From CAZIOQ01 sp964540975 (GTDB lineage Bacteria; Patescibacteriota; Microgenomatia; UBA12405; UBA6130): a stretch of 5,810 nucleotides of DNA. The stretch is from assembly GCA_964540975.1 (NCBI GenBank), contig CAZIOQ010000011.1:1-5810 (forward strand), in the 5' to 3' direction. The number at the start of each line of letters is the position of its first letter. Position 1 is the first letter of the stretch. The translations under genes were made by a program, and so were the position numbers. Below the pieces are notes generated by a model, which saw nothing but the letters and a program-made list of their open reading frames with translations, had not been told where the DNA came from and ran no database searches. Positions 1 through 4,585 of this stretch are shown one piece after another.

Positions 1-96
1 TCTCCAGCAGTGATTTTCCAATACAACCCAAAAATAGTCTTTGACCTTGCTAAGCTGTGGGAAAGAGATGTTAGAATTAGAGAGATATTGCCGTAA
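1..96 (+). CDS. 3' end of an unidentified protein-coding gene (5' end outside window)
   Basis: Frame 1 is open from the first base to a TAA at 94-96 and encodes 31 residues, beginning SPAVIFQYNPK and ending WERDVRIREILP. The stretch reads like ordinary protein, alternating hydrophobic and charged residues, and its stop lies only 8 nt before the next gene on the same strand. That spacing suggests an operon with the DUF1858-type gene downstream. I do not recognise the family from this tail and assign no function. The alternative is chance open frame; 31 codons alone is weak, but the tight spacing supports a real gene end. Confidence 0.65.
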   Translation, partial: SPAVIFQYNPKIVFDLAKLWERDVRIREILP

Positions 97-104
97 AAAG
101 AAGA

Positions 105-356
105 ATGGGAAAAATTACCAGAACGACAAAAATAGCGGCCATCCTTAAGGATCATCCAAAAGCAGCCCAATGTTTAGCAGAAAAATATCATTTTTATTGT
201 TTTTACTGTTTTGCTGCCAGTTTGGAGACACTTGAACAAGGGCTAGCCAGCCACGGAATGAGCAAAAAGGAAATTGATCAGCTGATTGATAAATTAAATC
301 AATTAAATAGGCAAAACACTGGGCCCCAAAAGAAGCTTGGCAAAAAACATTACTAA
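105..356 (+). CDS. DUF1858-type (hybrid-cluster-associated redox disulfide) small protein
   Basis: This 83-residue protein matches the small DUF1858/TIGR03980 fold. An N-terminal segment with the look of 'T..I..IL..HP' (about residues 7-18) leads to a CxxC pair, C32-F-Y-C35, then the characteristic ASLETLEQGLASHG stretch (38-51) and a closing helix (53-66). Family members are usually 60-80 residues and carry a C-x-G-C motif thought to act as a redox-active disulfide or metal site; the partner is generally unknown. Here the usual glycine before the second cysteine is tyrosine. A third cysteine is at residue 23. Residues 67-83 are a basic, polar tail beyond the core, and exactly this tail overlaps the peptidase gene on the opposite strand. 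The ATG at 105 has no strong Shine-Dalgarno, only a purine-rich run (aaaaagaaga), and lies 8 nt after the preceding stop, so co-transcription is likely. Family assignment is by pattern recognition. Confidence 0.82.
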   Translation: MGKITRTTKIAAILKDHPKAAQCLAEKYHFYCFYCFAASLETLEQGLASHGMSKKEIDQLIDKLNQLNRQNTGPQKKLGKKHY

Positions 357-932
357 TGGTTCTAAAACCAAGCTAATTAAAGAATAGCCGCCAAAAAGGG
401 GAAGAAACAAAAAAGCAATGATAATTAAACTGTATTGCTGGAGTATTTCTTGAATATCCTTTGCCAGATCATAAGGCAGAAATCCCAAAAGAACATGATG
501 ACCATCTAAAGGGACAAAAGGCATCAAATTAAAAATTCCTAGTCCTAGATTTAAGACAACAGTCACTTCTAAAGTAAGGCTGATAATTGAAACAATTGTT
601 ATTCCTGAAAGAAAAAAGAGAAGAATTTTGTTGACCAAAGACAAAAAAAGAGCGGTGAAGAAATTGCTTCCTGGTCCGGCGAGGGCGATTAGGGCCTGAT
701 CGCGACGAGGATCCTTAAGATTATAAGGATCAATTGGCACTGGTTTTCCCCAACCAAAGTGGAACAAAAGCAAAAATAAAGTGCCAAGAGGATCAAAATG
801 AGCTAAAGGATTTAAAGTTAATCTGCCAGCTAATTTCGGAGTAGGATCACCCAATTCATCAGCCACCCGGGCATGGGCATATTCATGGACCGAAAGAGCA
901 ATCACTAGAGCAATCAGCCAGAAAATAAACAT
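303..932 (-). CDS. M50 (site-2 protease) family membrane zinc metallopeptidase
   Basis: The 209-residue protein is a small intramembrane zinc metalloprotease of the M50/S2P-like Rv-type 'site-2 protease family' group. The zinc-binding HEYAH motif (H16, E17, H20) lies in the first membrane helix. It is followed by the typical GRLTLNPLAHFDPLGT block (37-51) and GKPVP (62-66). The third ligand, D143, sits in NLMPFVPLDG (135-144). Hydrophobic segments fall near residues 1-22, 47-61, 90-110, 112-138, 166-185 and 187-203. The usual LDGG/LDGY is LDGHH here. No PDZ domain is present, which is normal for this compact subgroup. Substrates are unknown; related enzymes cleave membrane-bound regulators or leftover signal peptides. 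ATG 932 is the only standard start before an in-frame stop at 957-959, and no Shine-Dalgarno is visible. The 3' end overlaps the DUF1858-type gene by 54 bp, tail to tail. Confidence 0.92.
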   Translation of the reverse strand: MFIFWLIALVIALSVHEYAHARVADELGDPTPKLAGRLTLNPLAHFDPLGTLFLLLFHFGWGKPVPIDPYNLKDPRRDQALIALAGPGSNFFTALFLSLVNKILLFFLSGITIVSIISLTLEVTVVLNLGLGIFNLMPFVPLDGHHVLLGFLPYDLAKDIQEILQQYSLIIIAFLFLPLFGGYSLISLVLEPLVMFFAKLLLGPSVLPI

Positions 933-1006
933 TATTAAAAATTCAAAAATGTTGATTTAAGATCCATCAATGGCAATTTTCTTAAGAATTTTTCTCTGTT
1001 AAATTG

Positions 1007-1035
1007 TTGCTAATTTTATTATTCTTTGATATAGT
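1007..1035 (+). promoter_or_regulatory. Predicted sigma-70-type promoter of rpmB
   Basis: TTGCTA (1007-1012) and TATAGT (1030-1035) are spaced by exactly 17 bp and match 4 of 6 and 5 of 6 consensus bases. The start of transcription would fall near 1042, giving a leader of about 27 nt. A second possible -10, TATACA (1035-1040), lies just downstream. The short leader contains no Shine-Dalgarno-like sequence before ATG 1069. Confidence 0.55.
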
Positions 1036-1061
1036 ATACACGTTAATGGTCAACTTACCAA
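1033..1061 (-). promoter_or_regulatory. Candidate promoter for the M50 peptidase gene
   Basis: On the minus strand TTGGTA (1061-1056) and TATACT (1038-1033) are separated by 17 bp, matching 4 of 6 and 5 of 6 sigma-70 consensus bases. Transcription would start near 1026 and leave a leader of about 94 nt. The box overlaps the -10 of the opposing rpmB promoter, partly because AGTATAC is near-palindromic, so one of the two matches could be coincidental. Confidence 0.3.
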
Positions 1062-1068
1062 AATTAAT

Positions 1069-1308
1069 ATGGCTAAATGTCAAATTTGCGGGAAAAAAGC
1101 CAGAGTGGGAAGAATCAGTCGCCATCGTCGAGGAGTGGCTTCCAAAAAGTTCACCCACCGAGCAGCCAAAAAAAGAAAGATTTTTAAACCCAACTTGCAA
1201 AAAATTTCTTTCAGGGTTGGTGGTTTGAAGATGACAATGATTTTGTGTACTACCTGTATCAAAAAAATGAGACAAAAAATCAAGAATAATAAGCATCTTG
1301 ATATTTAA
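1069..1308 (+). CDS. rpmB: 50S ribosomal protein bL28
   Basis: The 79-residue, very basic protein is bL28 of the large ribosomal subunit, which lies near the E-site side of the ribosome. It starts MAKCQICGKK, with the first zinc-knuckle pair C4 and C7. Next come a basic segment (S17-K38) and the signature block FKPNLQKISF (39-48), and the second cysteine pair is C60 and C63 in the strand near the C terminus. The four cysteines mark the zinc-binding (C+) form of bL28. The length is close to the usual 60-80 residues. It is a single-gene unit: divergent from the peptidase, convergent with fmt, with its own promoter about 27 nt upstream. Overlapping frames of similar length on both strands lack family features and are shadows. 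No Shine-Dalgarno precedes the ATG. Confidence 0.94.
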   Translation: MAKCQICGKKARVGRISRHRRGVASKKFTHRAAKKRKIFKPNLQKISFRVGGLKMTMILCTTCIKKMRQKIKNNKHLDI

Positions 1309-1321
1309 TGAATTATTACCA

Positions 1322-1343
1322 GGGGCATTAATTCGAATGCTTC
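1322..1343 (+). terminator. Weak hairpin between rpmB and fmt, possible terminator
   Basis: GGGGCATT (1322-1329) can pair with AATGCTTC (1336-1343) as eight base pairs, two of them G-U on the plus strand, around a 6-nt loop. It sits 13 nt after the rpmB stop, where a terminator is expected in a convergent pair. The following sequence has only a TTTT (1347-1350) and no proper U-tract, so the call is tentative. Confidence 0.3.
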
Positions 1344-1369
1344 AGGTTTTACCGCCTTCCCCTTTTATC

Positions 1370-2317
1370 TTAAAAATCCCAGTAGTAGTCTTTTTTGAAC
1401 TGAAGAAACTCTGTTGGCTTTTTGCCTTCCAGTTGGACACAATCTACCACTAGTTTACCTTTTTCTAAATGAACATTAATTATTTTGAGTCGTTTGTTTT
1501 GATTACCAATTTTGATTGTTGTCCAAATTCCCGGCCAAGGATAAAATGCCCGATAAAGATTGAAAACAATTCTACTGGCACAATATTTTCTTTGTGGTTT
1601 GAAAAGCAAGTTTTTAAAAATTGGCGGTAAATTTTCAAAACAAACTTTTTCTTGGTTAATTGCTTTCTTAAGTAAATCTTGACGAAGAAAACCATCCTCC
1701 TTTTTAAGAACAAAAGTAAAACTGGCTTTTTGGTGGTTTTGGGGCCGAGATTTAAGCAGACCAGAAAGATAGTGGTTAATAATTGTTGGCAATCTTAAAG
1801 CAGCTTTTTGGAATATTTGTTGATAATAAGATAGGGCAGTGATATTTCCAGGAAGGGTGAATTTTTCTTGAAAAACTATTGGCCCATGGTCAATTTTTTC
1901 ATCCATTTTGATAATGGTAAAACCACTAGTTTTTTCCTGATTTAAGATTATTCCCACTGCTGGTGAGGCACCCCGATATTTTGGCAATAAAGAGGGATGG
2001 ATATTTAAAATTCCCTTTTTAAATTTTTTGATTAACCAGCGAGGAAGAATTTTGCCGTAGACACAACAAACCCCAATTTGAGACTTTTTGATAGCAGTGG
2101 TAAGATCTTTCGGGATTTGGCTTTCAGTCCATTGGTCAATTTTAAAAACAGGCAGACGTTTGTCTTGAGAAAATTGGCTAAGGGGATTGGGGGTTAAAAT
2201 TTGTTTTCGGCCCACTGGTTTGTCAGGAGTGGTAACAACCACAACTTTAAATCCAGCATCAAGAAGCGCTTTTAAGGCTGGAATTGAGTATTCGGATGAG
2301 CCAAAGAAAATAATCAT
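1370..2317 (-). CDS. fmt: Methionyl-tRNA formyltransferase
   Basis: This cytosolic enzyme transfers a formyl group from 10-formyltetrahydrofolate to the amino group of Met-tRNA(fMet), making the initiator tRNA for translation. The 315-residue protein has the full family length. The N-terminal Rossmann-like catalytic domain starts with FFGSSEYSIP (4-13) and has the PDKPVGRKQ loop (31-39). YGKILP (87-92) is followed by the folate-site block NIHPSLLPKYRGASP (105-119). The catalytic trio corresponds to N105, H107 and D143, the last in MDEKIDHGPI. The C-terminal tRNA-binding barrel carries RAFYPWPGIWT (256-266) and a final QLEGKKPTEFLQF block (295-307). All expected key residues are present. The ATG at 2317 is supported by homology to the usual N terminus and by a promoter whose -10 box ends 6 nt before it. 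It is divergent from def, the enzyme that undoes its modification on finished proteins. Confidence 0.97.
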   Translation of the reverse strand: MIIFFGSSEYSIPALKALLDAGFKVVVVTTPDKPVGRKQILTPNPLSQFSQDKRLPVFKIDQWTESQIPKDLTTAIKKSQIGVCCVYGKILPRWLIKKFKKGILNIHPSLLPKYRGASPAVGIILNQEKTSGFTIIKMDEKIDHGPIVFQEKFTLPGNITALSYYQQIFQKAALRLPTIINHYLSGLLKSRPQNHQKASFTFVLKKEDGFLRQDLLKKAINQEKVCFENLPPIFKNLLFKPQRKYCASRIVFNLYRAFYPWPGIWTTIKIGNQNKRLKIINVHLEKGKLVVDCVQLEGKKPTEFLQFKKDYYWDF

Positions 2318-2323
2318 TTTAAA

Positions 2324-2352
2324 ATTTTACCATCTTTTGAACTCGTTGTTAT
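2324..2352 (-). promoter_or_regulatory. Predicted leaderless promoter of fmt
   Basis: On the minus strand TAAAAT (2329-2324) is preceded by TG at 2332-2331, giving an extended -10 (TGnTAAAAT). A 17-bp spacer separates it from ATAACA (2352-2347), which matches 4 of 6 bases of TTGACA. Exactly six bases lie between the -10 box and ATG 2317, so transcription should begin at or within a base of the start codon. No Shine-Dalgarno is present. Confidence 0.6.
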
Positions 2353-2355
2353 TTC

Positions 2356-2386
2356 GCGCCTCAGAACCCCGCTGATCCTGAGGTGC
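2356..2386. repeat. Inverted repeat in the fmt/def divergent spacer
   Basis: GCGCCTCAG (2356-2364) and CTGAGGTGC (2378-2386) form a 9-bp inverted repeat with one G-T mismatch, which is a G-U pair in plus-strand RNA, around a 13-nt centre (AACCCCGCTGATC). It is clearly richer in G and C than its surroundings. It starts 4 bp upstream of the fmt -35 box and ends about 65 bp before the def -10 box. It could be an operator, a small dispersed palindrome, or a relic terminator. On the plus strand it is followed by a TTTTT run (2394-2398) but no gene on that strand precedes it. Confidence 0.6.
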
Positions 2387-2440
2387 TAAAAACATTTTTG
2401 TTTGCTGCTTTTAAGTTTAGTCATTATTTTGATCTTAGGA

Positions 2441-2453
2441 AGGAGGGTGGTGA
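2441..2453 (+). other. Shine-Dalgarno-like sequence too far from the def start
   Basis: AGGAGGGTGGTGA is a strong complement to the 16S rRNA 3' end, the best in the window, but the AGGAGG core ends 21 nt before ATG 2468. No in-frame alternative start exists closer to it, because an in-frame TAA stands at 2456-2458. It also lies upstream of and partly within the extended -10 element, so a transcript from that promoter would not contain it. It is therefore either coincidental, part of the promoter spacer, or used only by a longer transcript. Confidence 0.45.
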
Positions 2454-2459
2454 TATAAT
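2451..2459 (+). promoter_or_regulatory. Extended -10 promoter of def, leaderless or nearly so
   Basis: TGATATAAT at 2451-2459 is a perfect extended -10 element (TGn plus consensus TATAAT). Eight bases separate it from ATG 2468, so transcription should start between about 2465 and 2468, leaving a leader of 0-3 nt. A -35 match is poor: TTGATC at 2429-2434 is 19 bp away, which is common when the -10 is extended. Confidence 0.65.
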
Positions 2460-2467
2460 TTAGCAAG

Positions 2468-3049
2468 ATGATTATTACCTATCCAGACCAAAGATTAAGA
2501 CAAAAATCACTACCGGTCGAAGTGGTTGACCAAAAACTTAAAAAAATTATTCAAGGGCTAAAAACTGAGCTTTTAGCAAAAAATAATGGTCTTGGTTTGG
2601 CTGCTCCTCAACTGGGAGAAAACAAAAGAGTTTTTGCAATTAAAGATTTTGCCAAATCTTATTCTCCCGATCAGCCATATCTAGTGGAAATTTTTATTAA
2701 TCCGGAAATCAAAGATTGTTTTGATAAAGAAAAGGTTTATCCAAAAATAATTACCAAAGACAACAAAAAGACCAATTTTTTAGAAGGCTGTCTTTCTTTG
2801 CCTGGCCTTTGGGGAAGAGTGAAAAGATGGTTAAAAATCAAAGTTTCCTGGCAATCTTTGGTTGGGGAAAATTTGATTAGCAAAGAAAAAATCATTAAGG
2901 GCTTAAAGGCAGTTGTTTTTCAACATGAATTAGATCATTTGGAGGGGATTTTGTTTATTGATCGGGTGAAAGAAGAGAAAGGTAATTTATATCAGATTGA
3001 CAAAAAAGGGAGAAGAAAAGAAATTCTGTTAAAGAAGAGATTTCCTTAA
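2468..3049 (+). CDS. def: Peptide deformylase
   Basis: The 193-residue cytosolic metalloenzyme removes the formyl group from the N-terminal methionine of nascent proteins as they leave the ribosome. All three family motifs are intact. GLGLAAPQ is at 41-48, and EGCLSLPG at 106-113 carries the metal-ligand cysteine C108. QHELDHLEG at 152-160 carries ligands H153 and H157 and catalytic E154. The protein is longer than the roughly 168-residue E. coli enzyme. The extra length is mainly a lysine-rich insertion of about 20 residues ahead of EGCLS (about 82-104) and a basic C-terminal tail (168-193). ATG 2468 is the first possible start after an in-frame stop at 2456, and gives the usual MIITYPDQRLR N terminus. 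Its last 21 bp overlap the 3' end of the Rel gene on the other strand. It lies back to back with fmt, its functional counterpart. Confidence 0.97.
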   Translation: MIITYPDQRLRQKSLPVEVVDQKLKKIIQGLKTELLAKNNGLGLAAPQLGENKRVFAIKDFAKSYSPDQPYLVEIFINPEIKDCFDKEKVYPKIITKDNKKTNFLEGCLSLPGLWGRVKRWLKIKVSWQSLVGENLISKEKIIKGLKAVVFQHELDHLEGILFIDRVKEEKGNLYQIDKKGRRKEILLKKRFP

Positions 3050-4525
3050 TTTTTTTCTTATCAATGTCTGGGTGCTTTTTGATTTGCACCAATACAACCA
3101 ATCTCTTTTCGGCCCCACCGGCTTTTTTGATTTTAAAATCTCAACTAGATCACCATTTTTAAGTTCTTGATTAAGTTTGACAATTTTACCATTAACTTTA
3201 GCCCCAAGACAAAATCTTAAAAGATCACCATGGATTTTGGCAGCAAAATCAATTGGAGTGGCGCCTTTCTTAAGTTGAATAACGTCTCTTTTTGGAGTGA
3301 AGAGATAAATATAATCTTCAAAGACTTTAATTTTGAATTTTCCATCTTGCCAACCAGCTAATTTTTCTATCCAAGAGAAATCAGTTTCAAATTTCGCCAA
3401 TTTGTTGGTTTTTAATTTGTAAGCAATATGAGAAGCTGGACCAAACTCATTGTAATAATGCATTTCAGGAGTTTTGATCTGAATTTCTGCATTAAGGTGG
3501 AGGGTTAATTTGATTGTTGTTTGCAAGGCGCGATAACCAGTTGGTTTGGGTCGACCAAGATAATCATCAAATTTATCAGGAAAATAATCAAAGCTGGTAT
3601 GAATTAAACCTAAGGAAGCATAACAGTTGGGAATATCTTTAGCCAAAATAGTGACGCCTAAAAGATCATGGATTTTACCCGGATCAAATTCCTTAATTTT
3701 TCCTTCTTCAAGATAGCGCTTGATTTTTAAATAAGTGCTATAAAAACCTTTTCTCCGGCCAAAAATTTTGTAATAACCAATTTTGTTTAAATTAAGAATT
3801 TTTTTTAACTTTTTGATCAAAAAATCAATTTGTTTTTCATATAAAAGTTTGTTAGCTTCAAAAAATTCCCATATTTTTTGATATTTCTCAGGATAAAGGA
3901 TTTTGAAAGCAAGATCTTCCATTTCTCTTTTTAAAAAATAAAATCCTGAGTATTCTGCCAGAGGGACATAAATTCTTAAAATTTTTTCTGCCTGATTAAG
4001 CTGGTCTTTTGAGGATAAATGGCTAATAGTTAAAGCGCCATGAAATTTTTCAATTAATCTGATAATCAAAATTCTAATATCTTCCACCGAAGCAATAATC
4101 AGTCTTCTTAAATTTTCTAAGACTACCGGGTCTTTAATATCCCTTGTCCCAGCGGTTTTTTTTCTCATTTCCGTCACTCCGTCAACAATCAACGCTACCT
4201 CATCGCCAAATTTTTCTCCTAGTTGATCTAAACTGACTTGGCCTGTTTCCAGAACATCATGGAGTAAACCAGCAATAATACTTGTTTGATCCAATTTCAG
4301 TTTGGTTAATACCCAGCTGACAAAAAGAGGATGGGAGATAAATGGATGACCAGAAATTCTTTTTTGTCCCTGGTGGATATTGCAAGCAAAATCAAAAGCC
4401 TCTTTTATTTGATTAATATTGTATCCCGGATTTTTTTTGATTAATTTTTCTAAATCCCACCAGGAAAGGTTGTAAATAGTTTTTAAGGTTGGCTTAATTT
4501 TGGGAAAATCAAGAAAGCTTATCAC
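3029..4525 (-). CDS. relA: Short RelA/SpoT-family (p)ppGpp synthetase lacking the C-terminal regulatory region
   Basis: This 498-residue protein has an HD-type hydrolase domain (about 40-190), a synthetase domain (about 245-370) and a TGS domain (about 397-466), and ends shortly after GPKRDWL (471-477). Long Rel proteins run to 700-750 residues with helical, zinc-finger and ACT modules, all missing here. In the HD domain H65 and H89-D90 are kept. However, HDxxED reads HDVLET (T94 for Asp), the ADRLHN block reads IEKFHG (E159 for the metal-ligand Asp, G163 for Asn), and hydrolysis of ppGpp is probably weak or lost. In the synthetase D287 (HDLLG) and E347 (EIQIKT) are kept, and the loop before PKPTGY reads KFDD (318-321). 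That is closer to the EXDD of synthetase-only RelA than to the RXKD of bifunctional enzymes. T292 replaces the Arg of DLxAxR and Q335 replaces the His of GYQSLH. The start is GTG at 4525, supported by a -10 box 7 nt upstream. Confidence 0.92.
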   Translation of the reverse strand: MISFLDFPKIKPTLKTIYNLSWWDLEKLIKKNPGYNINQIKEAFDFACNIHQGQKRISGHPFISHPLFVSWVLTKLKLDQTSIIAGLLHDVLETGQVSLDQLGEKFGDEVALIVDGVTEMRKKTAGTRDIKDPVVLENLRRLIIASVEDIRILIIRLIEKFHGALTISHLSSKDQLNQAEKILRIYVPLAEYSGFYFLKREMEDLAFKILYPEKYQKIWEFFEANKLLYEKQIDFLIKKLKKILNLNKIGYYKIFGRRKGFYSTYLKIKRYLEEGKIKEFDPGKIHDLLGVTILAKDIPNCYASLGLIHTSFDYFPDKFDDYLGRPKPTGYRALQTTIKLTLHLNAEIQIKTPEMHYYNEFGPASHIAYKLKTNKLAKFETDFSWIEKLAGWQDGKFKIKVFEDYIYLFTPKRDVIQLKKGATPIDFAAKIHGDLLRFCLGAKVNGKIVKLNQELKNGDLVEILKSKKPVGPKRDWLYWCKSKSTQTLIRKKLRKSLL

Positions 4526-4532
4526 AATAAAA

Positions 4533-4561
4533 ATTTTACCTTAAATTTAAACGGAAAGCAA
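4533..4561 (-). promoter_or_regulatory. Predicted leaderless promoter of the Rel gene
   Basis: On the minus strand TTGCTT (4561-4556) and TAAAAT (4538-4533) are separated by 17 bp, matching 3 of 6 and 5 of 6 consensus bases. Seven bases lie between the -10 box and GTG 4525, so the transcript would start at or one base before the start codon. The promoter fits wholly inside the 60-bp gap after the ligase gene. No Shine-Dalgarno is present. Read-through from the upstream gene remains possible, since I see no terminator between them. Confidence 0.5.
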
Positions 4562-4585
4562 TCCTTTGTTCTTGTTTCGGATGAC

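Noticed and set aside
275..292. Repeated ATTGAT around the palindrome ATCAGCTGAT near the end of the DUF1858-type gene
   Set aside because: It is explained by the repeated Ile-Asp codons of the helix (EIDQLIDKL) and gives no looped stem with a T-run for the peptidase transcript.
979..988. Perfect 10-bp palindrome TTCTTAAGAA in the peptidase/rpmB spacer
   Set aside because: A 10-bp palindrome of mostly A and T is expected by chance in such AT-rich DNA, and it is not placed at either promoter core.
982..1296. Open frames on both strands overlapping rpmB (982-1296 minus, 1004-1228 plus, 1080-1283 minus)
   Set aside because: They carry no recognisable domain and lie over a clear bL28 gene with intact zinc cysteines and its signature block; they are shadow frames.
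1480..1713. Minus-strand 77-codon frame inside fmt
   Set aside because: It is out of frame within a complete formyltransferase and has no family features or plausible start signal.
2187..2375. Plus-strand 62-codon frame covering the fmt start and the inverted repeat
   Set aside because: It is mostly antisense to the conserved fmt N terminus, has no domain, and ends within the hairpin region.
2356..2400. Inverted repeat plus T-run as an intrinsic terminator on the plus strand
   Set aside because: No plus-strand gene precedes it, since fmt is on the minus strand, and the T-run begins 8 nt after the stem and is interrupted.
3020..3056. T-run (3050-3056) after def preceded by GAAAT/ATTTC pairing as a terminator
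   Set aside because: The stem is only 5 bp with a loop of more than 10 nt and lies inside the coding overlap; too weak to call.
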